The notes under the pieces were generated by a model. That model was not told where the DNA came from. It saw nothing but the letters and a program-made list of their open reading frames with translations, and ran no database searches. Shown here in pieces: positions 52,913 through 61,659 of a DNA stretch of 64,000 bases. A program made the translations under genes and the position numbers. The DNA is taken from the NCBI GenBank assembly GCA_951813525.2, contig CATOTJ020000002.1, positions 496,001 through 560,000 of the forward strand, read 5' to 3'. How positions within the stretch are numbered: the first letter of the stretch is position 1; the number at the start of each line of letters is the position of its first letter. This DNA comes from Thermohalobaculum sp951813525 (GTDB taxonomy: Bacteria > Pseudomonadota > Alphaproteobacteria > Rhodobacterales > Rhodobacteraceae).

Positions 52913-53893
52913 GTGCCTGATCCAATATTAGACGGCTCGCAGAACGCCGAGGTACGCTCGGTATTGGCGCGGTGGTGGGATTCGCTGAAACCGAACGTCA
53001 AAGGCGCGATCTTGTTCGTGCTGGCGTCCGTGGTTTTCACCGGCATGATTGTCCTGATCAAAATGGCCAGCGAGCGGTTGCACGTCACCGAGGTTTTGTT
53101 CTTCCGGCAACTGACGATGGTTGCGATTGCGTCGCCCGCGATCATCGCCGGGTGGCCGGGCAGCATCACGTCGACACGCCCGTCTTTGCAAGCGATGCGT
53201 GTGCTGTTTGCCTTCTGTGCCATGACGCTTGGATTTGGGGCGTTCGTTCATCTTCCGCTGGCAGAAGTGACGGTAATTTCCTTCTCCAAATCGTTCTTTA
53301 TGGTCATTTTGGCCATTGTGATCCTGCAGGAAGTGGTTGCCTGGCCGCGCTGGTCGGCCGTTGGCATTGGCTTTCTAGGTGTTCTGATCATTGTCTGGCC
53401 AGAACCGGGGCAAACACTCGACCTTTGGCACCTGGCAGCGCTGGCCAGTGCGATCTGCGTTGCGGTGGTAATGGTCATCATCCGCATTCTGTCGCGCGAG
53501 GACCGGCCGGTCACGATCCTGACCTATCAGGCGGTCGGCGTCGGGATCCTGATGTTGCCGCCCGCACTTTATTTCTGGCAGGTGCCAACAACCAACGAGT
53601 GGTTGTTGATCATAGCTATTGGAATCGTTTCGGCCATTGCGCAATACATCAATATCCTTGCAATCCGCTCTGCCGAGGCAAGCTCGCTGGCACCGTTCGA
53701 GTATACGCGCCTGGTCTTTGCAGCGATCGCCGGCTTGTGGTTTTTCGATGAGTGGCCCGAAGATCAGGTCTGGATCGGTGCAGCAGTTATCATCGCCGCC
53801 GCGCTGTTCGTCGTCCATCGAGAGCAGCGCGCCAAGGATCCCGATGCGGCGAAGGAAACACCAAAGACCAAGGAAACCGGCGCGCCTTCCTGA
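52913..53893 (+). CDS. EamA/DMT family transporter
   Basis: 326 aa from GTG 52913 with GTGAGGATGC upstream. Ten helices in two EamA copies (GAILFVLASVVFTGMIVLIK; LWHLAALASAICVAVVMVII), ending in a charged tail rich in Lys/Glu. It probably belongs to the MmgE/PrpD transcription unit and moves a related organic acid. It converges with the MFS gene across 4 bp. Confidence 0.88.
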   Translation: MPDPILDGSQNAEVRSVLARWWDSLKPNVKGAILFVLASVVFTGMIVLIKMASERLHVTEVLFFRQLTMVAIASPAIIAGWPGSITSTRPSLQAMRVLFAFCAMTLGFGAFVHLPLAEVTVISFSKSFFMVILAIVILQEVVAWPRWSAVGIGFLGVLIIVWPEPGQTLDLWHLAALASAICVAVVMVIIRILSREDRPVTILTYQAVGVGILMLPPALYFWQVPTTNEWLLIIAIGIVSAIAQYINILAIRSAEASSLAPFEYTRLVFAAIAGLWFFDEWPEDQVWIGAAVIIAAALFVVHREQRAKDPDAAKETPKTKETGAPS

Positions 53894-53897
53894 TAAA

Positions 53898-55118
53898 CTA
53901 TTTCGATAACGGCCCTTGGGCGGCGGCTTTGCGCCCGCCGATCAGAACGGCAACGCATCCGGACAGCGTCAGAACAATCGATATCATTATAACCGCGTCA
54001 TATCCGGACCTGGCCCATATCAAGGCGGCCAGCGTCGGAGCGATCGCAAAGCCCAGCATGTAGGGCAGCGCCAATAGGCCCGCGATTGTGCCGAAATTTT
54101 CGCGCCCCAGAAACTCTGCCGTCAGAACAGGCCGAATGATCGATACGATCCCGTACGCCGCGGCATAGGGCACCACGAATATCATCGCCAGGATCGGATC
54201 GATTCGCGCTAGTGCCAGTAGCACCAGGCCTGCGGCGATGCCGACAAAGCAGATAATGGCCATCCCGATCGAGCTGACGCGCTTCTCAATCGCCAACATG
54301 ATGATCCGTCCCAAGACCTGCATCGGGCCGAACATCGATGCGACAATGACGGCAAGTGCAACTTCGACGCCCCTGTCATCCAGGATGGGCCGTATATGGC
54401 TGATGATCATGCCATGCACGATGCCGATGGTTGCAAAGCCGAGACCGATCAACCAGAAGACCGGATTGCGCAGTATGGTGTGCTTTCCGTTTGGATTGGC
54501 GACTGCGGCGCCACTTTTGGGGGGCTCGCGAAAGCCGCCCAGCCAGTTCAAGCCGAGCCAGGCCAACGGTAGGGCGATAAACGCGATCACCCCGGCAAAG
54601 ACCAGCATGGCACCGCGCCATCCCAACGCTTCGCCGAGGGCATAGGCGGACGGAAAGCTGACGGTTCCCGCAAAGCCCGCCCATAACGTGACGATTGTGA
54701 TCGCCCGCCTGGAAGCTGTACCGACCGTCACTGTAACAATCGCAAAACACGCCTCGTAGAGGCAGGCCGCGTTGACAATGCCAAGGCCCAGCCAGATCGT
54801 CCAAAACTGCCAAAGCTCGGTCGCCTGCGACAACAACGCCAGCAGCAGCGCCCCGACGGCAATCGCGCCCAGGAACATGTGCTTGCTGTATCCACGGTCG
54901 ATCAGTATCCCGGCGTTCGGCGCCAACAGTCCGGTCAAGACCAGACAAGCCGTGAAGGCGCCGGAAATCTCGGCCCGCGACCACCCCAAGGAAGCCTCCC
55001 ATGCGGGCAGAAATGCTGGGAAAGAATAGTAAAATGCCGCCCAAACCAATGTTTCGGCAACCGCGAGCGGGATCAGGGCAATCGCAAGATTTGTGCGCAA
55101 GGGGGCTGTCTCCAACAT
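53898..55118 (-). CDS. MFS transporter
   Basis: 406 aa with twelve helices. The N-half includes WAAFYYSFPAFLPAWEASLG, then RAEISGAFTACLVLTGLLAP and the loop GILIDRGYSKH; the C-half begins FWLIGLGFATIGIVHGMIIS. The pattern is of the monocarboxylate/oxalate-type MFS group. ATG 55118 was chosen because earlier codons show no membrane or family signal. It is divergent from the second acyl-CoA cluster, so it may bring in that pathway's substrate. Confidence 0.87.
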   Translation of the reverse strand: MLETAPLRTNLAIALIPLAVAETLVWAAFYYSFPAFLPAWEASLGWSRAEISGAFTACLVLTGLLAPNAGILIDRGYSKHMFLGAIAVGALLLALLSQATELWQFWTIWLGLGIVNAACLYEACFAIVTVTVGTASRRAITIVTLWAGFAGTVSFPSAYALGEALGWRGAMLVFAGVIAFIALPLAWLGLNWLGGFREPPKSGAAVANPNGKHTILRNPVFWLIGLGFATIGIVHGMIISHIRPILDDRGVEVALAVIVASMFGPMQVLGRIIMLAIEKRVSSIGMAIICFVGIAAGLVLLALARIDPILAMIFVVPYAAAYGIVSIIRPVLTAEFLGRENFGTIAGLLALPYMLGFAIAPTLAALIWARSGYDAVIMISIVLTLSGCVAVLIGGRKAAAQGPLSK

Positions 55119-55282
55119 CTTCGCGCCTAGCACGCCGAAGATGCGGCGTCCAACCGCGTGCGCGATAAAGGCTTCGTGGCGGCCGCCATCGCGCATTTGA
55201 TGGACGCAAGGTGCACCCCCCGATCATCTTTACCCCCCGATGGCTTCGCGATAACTGATACCCGACTTGGCAGGAGGGTGCA

Positions 55283-56326
55283 TTGAGCGAAGAGAAATCC
55301 ATGATCGCCGATGCGACGGCGCGGATATTCGCCGATCTCGCGGACCCGCAAACACTGAACGCCGCAACTGACGACCGATGGCGTGCCCCGCTTTGGTCTG
55401 CATTCGAGGAGGCGGGCCTGACCCGGGCCTGGTTGCCCGAAGCTGCGGGCGGGGCCGGTCTCGATCTGGAAACCGGGTTCGAAGTCCTCCGCATCTCCGG
55501 CCACTATGCAGCGCCAGTTGCGATTGCCGAGACTTTGCTGGCGGGATGGGCGTTGGATCAGGCGGGGCTGGAGGTGCCGGACGGAGTTCTGACCATCGCA
55601 CCGATGCGCGCCCGCGACCGCATAACAGTCGGTGCAGGCGGCGGTGTTGCGGGCACTGCCAGATCCGTCGCCCATGGCGGCGAGGCAGGACATATCCTTG
55701 TCATCCAGGATGACCGGGTCCATCTGATCGGCGCCGGTCAGGTCACAGCCAAGGCCCGCGAAACGGATATGGGCGGTGAACGCGCTGATCTGACCTTCAA
55801 CAATGCCCAACCGATTGCATCAGCCGATCTGCCCGGCGGCTGGACGGCGGTTGAACGGATGGGCGCAGTCGCGCGGGCCTGCCAGATGACCGGTGCCCTG
55901 GAAACGGCATTGCAGATCGTCACCGAATATTCCGGCGAGCGCGAGGCATTTGGGCGCAAGATCGGGAAATTTCAGGCGGTGCAGCAGAACCTTGCTCAAC
56001 TGGCGGGCGAAGTTGCCGCGGCCGTTGCCGCTTCCGGCTCTGCCGCCGCGACCCTATCGCAAGGGGCGCCGGATGACGGCACCTTTCTCGAGGTTGCGTC
56101 TGCCAAAATCCGTGTCGGCGAAGCGGTCGAAACCGGCGGCGCCATCGCCCACCAGGGCATGGGCGCAATCGGTTGGACGCAAGAGCATATCCTACAGCGC
56201 TATACGCGGCGCATGTGGGGGTGGCGGGACGACTTCGGAACTGAAGCCGACTGGGCCGTTCGCCTCGGCGCCATGATGTCCGCCGCTGGCGGCGCCCGGA
56301 TCTGGCCGCTGTTGACGACACGATAG
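55283..56326 (+). CDS. Acyl-CoA dehydrogenase, short subunit-like
   Basis: 347 aa, shorter than usual because the N-terminal domain is reduced. It retains AFEEAGLTRAWLPEAAGGAGL, YSGEREAFGRKIGKFQAVQQ and the C-terminal MGAIGWTQEHILQRYTRRM with a Glu at the catalytic position. The TTG start is backed by GGAGG five bases away. It is followed 12 bp later by a longer acyl-CoA dehydrogenase gene; such pairs often form heteromeric enzymes acting on bulky CoA esters. Substrate unknown. Confidence 0.88.
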   Translation: MSEEKSMIADATARIFADLADPQTLNAATDDRWRAPLWSAFEEAGLTRAWLPEAAGGAGLDLETGFEVLRISGHYAAPVAIAETLLAGWALDQAGLEVPDGVLTIAPMRARDRITVGAGGGVAGTARSVAHGGEAGHILVIQDDRVHLIGAGQVTAKARETDMGGERADLTFNNAQPIASADLPGGWTAVERMGAVARACQMTGALETALQIVTEYSGEREAFGRKIGKFQAVQQNLAQLAGEVAAAVAASGSAAATLSQGAPDDGTFLEVASAKIRVGEAVETGGAIAHQGMGAIGWTQEHILQRYTRRMWGWRDDFGTEADWAVRLGAMMSAAGGARIWPLLTTR

Positions 56327-56338
56327 GGAGAAGACGTT

Positions 56339-57496
56339 ATGCAGACCGCCATCCGCTTCGACCAGAAACGCCTGCCGCCCGAATGCGAAACCCTGCGTAC
56401 CGAAGTGCGCGCGTTCCTGGCCGATGAAGTAGCTCGCGGGACCTTTGATCCGGGGCTGGGACTGAAGCAATCAGGATTTGATCGCGAATTCTCAAAGCGC
56501 ATCGGTCAGCGTGGCTGGATCGGGATGACCTGGCCCAGGGAGTTCGGCGGTCAGGAGCGTAGCCATCTGGAACGCTATGTCGTGACCGTGGAGCTGCGCG
56601 CCGCATCGGCCCCGACCTGGTGCCATTTCGTCGCCGACCGGCAGTCTGGTCCGGTGATCATCAAATACGGCACGCAGCAGATGAAAGACGAGATTTTGCC
56701 GGGAATTTGCCGGGGCGAGCTATGCTTTGCCATCGGTATGTCCGAGCCGGGGTCCGGGTCTGATCTCTTCGCCGCCTCGACCAAGGCGGTGCTGGAAGGC
56801 GATCACTATCGCATAAACGGGCGTAAAATCTGGACGTCGAACGCGCACCGGGCCGATTATATGATTGCGCTCTTTCGGACTGCCGCACCGACCCCGGAAA
56901 ATCGGCGCCACGGTCTGACGCAGTTTCTGGTCAAAATGGACCAGCCGGGCATTTCCGTGACCCCGATTGCCGCCATGCCCGGGATGTCCGATTTCAACGA
57001 AGTCCTGTTCGAAGACGTGATGATCCCGGCGGATCATGTGCTCGGCGAAGTTGATGGCGCGTGGAAACAGGCAACGGCTGAACTGGCCTACGAGCGATCC
57101 GGGCCGGAACGGTTTCTGGAAACCTACTACGTTCTGGTCGCGCTGGCAGACCAACTGGGCGAGAATGACGTCCGCGGATCGGAAGGATTGGGCCGTCTGG
57201 TTGCGCAACTTCACACACTGCGCCGCATGTCGGTGTCGGTCGCCGGTATGCTGCACGAAGGCAAAGAACCGGTTCTGGAGGCGTCCATCGTCAAGGATGT
57301 CGGCACGCTTTGGGAGCAAAAACTGCCCGCGGCGGCCAGAACGCTGGCAACCTTTGCCGATCCTGACCCCGGCAACCAGCATGATTTCGAAGATCTGATT
57401 GAATTCGCCAGCCTGACAGCCCCGAAGCTGACCATTCAGGGCGGTACAACCGAGATTCTGCGCGGGATCATCTCGCGCGGGTTGGGAATGAGATAA
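56339..57496 (+). CDS. Acyl-CoA dehydrogenase, partner subunit
   Basis: 385 aa. IGMTWPREFGGQERSHLERY, CFAIGMSEPGSGSDLFAAST and ISVTPIAAMPGMSDFNEVLF are FAD/acyl-CoA contacts, and the C-terminus ends LTIQGGTTEILRGIISRGLG. The family Glu base of the shorter partner's GWTQEH segment has no clear counterpart here, which suits an alpha2beta2 enzyme in which only one subunit type has a full active site. GGGAGAAG precedes the ATG. It starts 12 bp after the shorter subunit. Confidence 0.9.
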   Translation: MQTAIRFDQKRLPPECETLRTEVRAFLADEVARGTFDPGLGLKQSGFDREFSKRIGQRGWIGMTWPREFGGQERSHLERYVVTVELRAASAPTWCHFVADRQSGPVIIKYGTQQMKDEILPGICRGELCFAIGMSEPGSGSDLFAASTKAVLEGDHYRINGRKIWTSNAHRADYMIALFRTAAPTPENRRHGLTQFLVKMDQPGISVTPIAAMPGMSDFNEVLFEDVMIPADHVLGEVDGAWKQATAELAYERSGPERFLETYYVLVALADQLGENDVRGSEGLGRLVAQLHTLRRMSVSVAGMLHEGKEPVLEASIVKDVGTLWEQKLPAAARTLATFADPDPGNQHDFEDLIEFASLTAPKLTIQGGTTEILRGIISRGLGMR

Positions 57497-57568
57497 CGAA
57501 GCGGCGGCATCGCCCGCCTTGCCGATGATCGCAGTGCGCTATTTGAAAACGGCGCCAAGGAGTTACCG

Positions 57569-58369
57569 ATGACCTATGACGCCCCGGAATTGTCCGTCGA
57601 AATCAAGGATTTCGTCGCCACAGTCGAAATTCAGCGCCCGCCGCACAATTTTTTCGATTTTGAACTGATCAAACAGATCGCAGATACCTATGAAAAGATC
57701 GACCAGGATCCCTCGGTTCGGGCCATCCTGCTTTGCGCGAACGGCAAATCGTTCTGTGCCGGCGCCAATTTCGGCGACGGATCGACGGTGCAGGACGATG
57801 GATCGGTCGAAGGCTCGTTCAACCGGCTTGGCCCGGATCACCTCTATATCGAGGCCGTGCGGGTCTTTTCCTGCAAGACGCCAACTGTTGCCGCGGTTCA
57901 GGGCGCTGCAATCGGCGGTGGCCTTGGTCTGGCACTGTCCGCCGATTTTCGCGTGGGCTGCGCTGAAAGCCGGTTCGCCGCCAACTTCACCCGGCTCGGA
58001 TTTCATCCGGGCTTTGGCCTGACCCACACATTGCCGCGGGCCATCGGACATCAGCATGCCGCCAAGATGTTCCTGACATCTCGCCGGATAAAGGGCGACG
58101 AGGCGCTGGCGCTGGGTCTTCTGGACGAGTTTACGTCCCTGGATGCGCTGCGCCAGACGGCGTGGGATCTGACGCGCGAAATTGCCACCAACTCGCCTTT
58201 GGGCCTGACCTCGACCCGGGACACCTTGCGGTCCGGTTTGGCCGATGCCGTCAAGGCCGCAACCGACCGTGAACTCGCAGAACAGACCTGGTTGCGCCAG
58301 ACCGAGGACTTCAAGGAAGGCGTCGCCGCTACCCATGACCGGCGATTGCCGGACTGGAAGGGTGCCTGA
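57569..58369 (+). CDS. Crotonase-family protein lacking both canonical hydratase glutamates
   Basis: 266 aa. The oxyanion-hole parts are kept (LLCANGKSFCAGANFGDG; AAVQGAAIGGGLGLALSADF). At the positions of rat mitochondrial hydratase Glu144 and Glu164, this sequence has Gly120 (GGGLGL instead of GGGCEL) and Phe140 (AANFTRLGF instead of a QPE motif). It therefore should not work as a normal enoyl-CoA hydratase; hydrolase, isomerase or lyase chemistry of the superfamily is more likely. It lies 73 bp after the dehydrogenase pair and overlaps no gene. Confidence 0.86.
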   Translation: MTYDAPELSVEIKDFVATVEIQRPPHNFFDFELIKQIADTYEKIDQDPSVRAILLCANGKSFCAGANFGDGSTVQDDGSVEGSFNRLGPDHLYIEAVRVFSCKTPTVAAVQGAAIGGGLGLALSADFRVGCAESRFAANFTRLGFHPGFGLTHTLPRAIGHQHAAKMFLTSRRIKGDEALALGLLDEFTSLDALRQTAWDLTREIATNSPLGLTSTRDTLRSGLADAVKAATDRELAEQTWLRQTEDFKEGVAATHDRRLPDWKGA

Positions 58370-58370
58370 G

Positions 58371-59288
58371 ATGCGCATCCTGTTTCTGGGCGCAGGCGCG
58401 CTGGGCGGTTACTTCGGCGGCAGGATGACTGCGGGGGGTGCCGACGTCACATTGCTGGTCCGCCCGGCCCGCCAGGCACAATTGGCAGGTCACGTTCGGA
58501 TCGAGAGTGATATCGGCGATGCGACGGTGCCGGTCCGCACAATCACCGCCGACGACGCAGCGCAGCCCTTTGATATCATCGTACTGACCAACAAGGCCTA
58601 TGGCTTGCAAGGCGCATTGGAGGCTATCGCGCCATATGTCGGTCCAGATACTGCCATTTGTCCGTTGCTGAACGGAATGGCGCACATGGACGCCATCGTC
58701 GCGCGGTTCCCGGATGCCACCGTACTGGGCGGGGTCGCGCATATCCCTGCCGAGATGCGACCTGATGGATCGATCCTGCACCGGGGCAAGATCCAACGCC
58801 TGACGATCGGCCCACGCGGTGGGCAGGGGCAGGCGGCCGCCCAGGCCCTGGTTGCCGCGGCAGATGCAGGCGGAATCGAGGCCATATTGTCCGACCGGGT
58901 CGATCAGGACCTGTGGGATAAATGGGTGATGCTGGCCAGCCTGGCCGCCGGCACCTGCCTGATGCGGGACCATGTTGGCGCGATCGGCCGCACCGATTAC
59001 GGGGCCGACATAATGAAGACGCCGATCAACGAATGCACAGAGGTCGCCCGGGCAGCGGGCCACGCGCCGGATGCGGCTGCGATGGGCTTCACGACCAAGC
59101 AGTTGATTACCAAGACTGGCAAGTTCAAATCCTCGATGCTGACGGATCTGGAAGCCGGCAACCCGACCGAGGCTGACCACATTTTGGGTGACCTAGTTCG
59201 GCGGGCCGATGCACACGGCATCTCTGTGCCAATGCTGAAGGTCGCGCTGACCCATTTGCAGGTTTACGAAGCCGCGCTCTCCGCATGA
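58371..59288 (+). CDS. Ketopantoate-reductase-like (ApbA/PanE family) enzyme
   Basis: 305 aa. FLGAGALGGYFGGRM binds NADPH; LTNKAYGLQGALEAIAP and PLLNGMAHMDAI follow; GKFKSSMLTDLEAGNPTEAD is the conserved C-terminal substrate motif with Lys/Ser/Glu. It should reduce a 2-keto acid. Because it is embedded in an acyl-CoA cluster, it may reduce a pathway keto acid rather than ketopantoate. ATG 58371 immediately follows the crotonase stop (TGAG ATG). Confidence 0.88.
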   Translation: MRILFLGAGALGGYFGGRMTAGGADVTLLVRPARQAQLAGHVRIESDIGDATVPVRTITADDAAQPFDIIVLTNKAYGLQGALEAIAPYVGPDTAICPLLNGMAHMDAIVARFPDATVLGGVAHIPAEMRPDGSILHRGKIQRLTIGPRGGQGQAAAQALVAAADAGGIEAILSDRVDQDLWDKWVMLASLAAGTCLMRDHVGAIGRTDYGADIMKTPINECTEVARAAGHAPDAAAMGFTTKQLITKTGKFKSSMLTDLEAGNPTEADHILGDLVRRADAHGISVPMLKVALTHLQVYEAALSA

Positions 59289-59658
59289 CCCTTCCCCTGA
59301 ACCCGACGGATCGCTATGTAGGCGGGTGGCGGGTGCTGTCCTTCCCGTGTGGGCACAGTTTCCTGGTGGCCTAATTTTTCTCGCGGGAGCTGGCTCTGCG
59401 ACTGGTCGTGGCCTATCGCACCTGGCGCCCACCTGGTTTTCCAGGCTCGCGAGCATCTGACGCCCCACGGTTGCGATGGGCCCGCCACCCTCGCAAATTC
59501 AATAGCGGCAGCCGAGCCGATCCTGGCATCTTAACGGGTGCCCGATTGCAAGTTTCTGATTTCATGCGTTTTTTGGGCTTCGGTCCGCCCAGCAATCAAG
59601 GTAGAATGATGCCCCTGATTTGTCAGACCACTTTTCGAGCACACTTGGAGATATAGCG
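59289..59658. other. Intergenic region with no supported gene
   Basis: 370 bp of overlapping short frames. A CCTGG-TTTT-CCAGG hairpin lies near 59442. From memory, similar sequence translated on the minus strand appears as repeated hypothetical proteins in Rhodobacterales, suggesting a dispersed noncoding element, but no second copy is in this window. Confidence 0.45.
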
Positions 59659-60123
59659 ATGCGCCGATTTTTTCTCTCCCTTGCCATTCCCCTGCTGACC
59701 ATTGGCATTCTTTTTTCGGTTGGGTCCGCACATGCTGGCGATCTGGACCGGACCGACCCCGCAGCCACCGCAAAAGCGTTTCTGATGGCGTTCAAGGCTA
59801 AGGATGTGGCCGCAATGGCGCCGCTGACCAATACGAAAAATCGCGATATGTTCAGTGCCCTGGCAAAAGATGGGGACAAACATCCCGCATATGACGAGAT
59901 TTTTGGCGGTTGGCGATTCGAGGCGGTCGAAAAGTGGGACGGGACCGTCGAGCCAACCCGATATGATGACCGCGGGCGCGCAATTGTTGGTTTTGCGACG
60001 ATCGGTGACGAAGTGGCAGTTGTCGTTTTGACCAAGGATGGCGACGATTGGGGGCTGGAGGATATCAACAGCCCGTCCAAGCAGCGTTTCGACGAACTGC
60101 CGACGGAACCGGCAGACGGCTGA
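59659..60123 (+). CDS. Small exported hypothetical protein
   Basis: 154 aa from ATG 59659 with TTGGAG upstream. A signal peptide ends GSAHA. The mature part (TAKAFLMAFKAKDVAAMAPL, then WRFEAVEKWDGTVEP and VAVVVLTKDGDDWGLEDI) has an NTF2/DUF4878-like feel: a helix pair then a sheet, as in small periplasmic ligand-binding domains. Function unknown. It lies 118 bp upstream of the 5-formyl-THF cyclo-ligase gene. Confidence 0.8.
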   Translation: MRRFFLSLAIPLLTIGILFSVGSAHAGDLDRTDPAATAKAFLMAFKAKDVAAMAPLTNTKNRDMFSALAKDGDKHPAYDEIFGGWRFEAVEKWDGTVEPTRYDDRGRAIVGFATIGDEVAVVVLTKDGDDWGLEDINSPSKQRFDELPTEPADG

Positions 60124-60241
60124 CGCCCTGATGCCATTTCGAACCCGCGCTCCGCGCCTAACTGCGTCCCTATTCAGGTTCGCACCCCTCTTTGGCAGGC
60201 CCTCTATTGCCGATGGCCTTTCGCCGCGATAGGCGCAACAG

Positions 60242-60841
60242 ATGAACACCACCACTGACCACAAGGCCCAGGTCCGCCGCGCCGCCGCAGCCGAGCGTAA
60301 ACTGGCTCACAGCTCTGCCAAAGACGATGCGAACAGTGCCGGACGCAGGCTGCGCGACATTTTCCTTTCCGCGGACCTGACCAAGTCAGGCGATGTCATT
60401 TCGGGGTATTGCCCGATCCACAGCGAAATCGATCCGATGCCATTGATGGGCGCTCTGCAGGCAGATGGTCACCGGATCTGCGTGCCGGTGCTCCAAGGTG
60501 CGGGCCAGCCGCTGTTGTTTCGTGAGTGGGCACAGAATTGCGAGATGACCGATGGTCCATTCGGTGCAGCAGTTCCGGCCGGTGGCGATTGGCTGCAGCC
60601 AAACATCTTGCTTGTTCCACTGCTGGCCTTTGATCGCCGCGGTTTTCGGCTTGGCTATGGCGGCGGGTTTTACGACCGGACGTTACAGCGATTGCGGGCG
60701 GCGGCAGAGGTCGTGGCTTACGGGGTTGCCTATGCCGCGCAGGAACTGCGCGCCGTGCCGATCGAGCCAACCGATCAGGTATTGGACGGTGTTGTGACGG
60801 AAGACGGGCTGATCTGGCCCGAGGGTGAGGTGCCGGCATGA
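60242..60841 (+). CDS. 5-formyltetrahydrofolate cyclo-ligase
   Basis: 199 aa. ISGYCPIHSEIDPMPLM and the Mg-ATP motif GFRLGYGGGFYDRTLQRL are definitive, with FDRRGFRLG containing the substrate Arg/Gly loop. It converts 5-formyl-THF to 5,10-methenyl-THF. Its TGA overlaps the next ATG by four bases, coupling it to the YmdB-type phosphodiesterase. In many bacteria 6S RNA is encoded just upstream of this gene. Confidence 0.93.
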   Translation: MNTTTDHKAQVRRAAAAERKLAHSSAKDDANSAGRRLRDIFLSADLTKSGDVISGYCPIHSEIDPMPLMGALQADGHRICVPVLQGAGQPLLFREWAQNCEMTDGPFGAAVPAGGDWLQPNILLVPLLAFDRRGFRLGYGGGFYDRTLQRLRAAAEVVAYGVAYAAQELRAVPIEPTDQVLDGVVTEDGLIWPEGEVPA

Positions 60842-61659
60842 AAATCCTATTCCTCGGCGACATCGTTGGCCGCTCCGGCCGAACCGCAGTGATCGAAAGA
60901 TTGCCCGATCTGCGGCGGGACTGGGCGTTGGATTTCGTGGTGATCAACGGCGAAAACTCGGCGTCCGGATATGGCATGACCGCAAAGATTGCGGACCAGC
61001 TTTTCGAGGCAGGTGCCGACGTTGTCACTCTGGGCGATCATGCGTTCGACCAAAAAGAGATGCTGTCCCATATCGCTGCCGAGCCGCGCATATTACGGCC
61101 GTTGAATTATGCGCCGGGCGCTCCCGGTCGAGGCGCCGCGGTGTTCAATGCGACCCGGGGGCGGAAAGTGCTGGTCGCAGTCGCTCTCGGCCGGGTTTTC
61201 ATGAATAAGCCGTTCGATGACCCGTTTTCAGAGTTGGACGCCGCTTTGAAGCAGGCGCCGCTTGGCGGGCGCGTCAATGCCGCGGTGGTCGAAATACATG
61301 CCGAGGCAACGTCCGAGAAAATGGGGATCGGCCACTGGTGCGATGGCCGGGCGTCCCTGGTTGTCGGCACGCATACCCATGTTCCGACGGCGGATACGAT
61401 GATATTGCCGCGCGGAACCGCCTATCAGTCGGATGCCGGAATGTGCGGCGACTACAATTCCGTCATTGGCATGGATAAGGGCGAGCCATTGAAACGGTTC
61501 GTCACCGGCATGACCGGAGGACGGTTCGAGCCGGCCTTGGGTGAGGCAACGATAGCGGGGGTTTTGGTGGTGACTGATGGCAATACCGGTCGCGCACTGA
61601 GTGTCGAACCAGTTAGGATTGGTGGTCAGCTTATGCCTACTTCAGTTGCCAATAGTTAA
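60838..61659 (+). CDS. YmdB-type (TIGR00282) metallophosphoesterase
   Basis: 273 aa. MKILFLGDIVGRSGR, VVINGENSASGYGMT, VTLGDHAFDQKEML and VGTHTHVPTADTMILPRGTAY are the family's metal-binding and 2',3'-cyclic-phosphodiesterase motifs. The fold is a calcineurin-like phosphoesterase, studied in Bacillus and Mycoplasma as a cyclic nucleotide phosphodiesterase. It is coupled to the cyclo-ligase by ATGA. It overlaps the convergent 2OG oxygenase by 23 bp. Confidence 0.92.
   Translation: MKILFLGDIVGRSGRTAVIERLPDLRRDWALDFVVINGENSASGYGMTAKIADQLFEAGADVVTLGDHAFDQKEMLSHIAAEPRILRPLNYAPGAPGRGAAVFNATRGRKVLVAVALGRVFMNKPFDDPFSELDAALKQAPLGGRVNAAVVEIHAEATSEKMGIGHWCDGRASLVVGTHTHVPTADTMILPRGTAYQSDAGMCGDYNSVIGMDKGEPLKRFVTGMTGGRFEPALGEATIAGVLVVTDGNTGRALSVEPVRIGGQLMPTSVANS

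Noticed and set aside
59193..59468. 91-codon minus-strand frame after the ketopantoate-reductase-like gene
   Set aside because: Overlaps a well-supported gene end and lacks a ribosome binding site; treated as a dispersed noncoding sequence.
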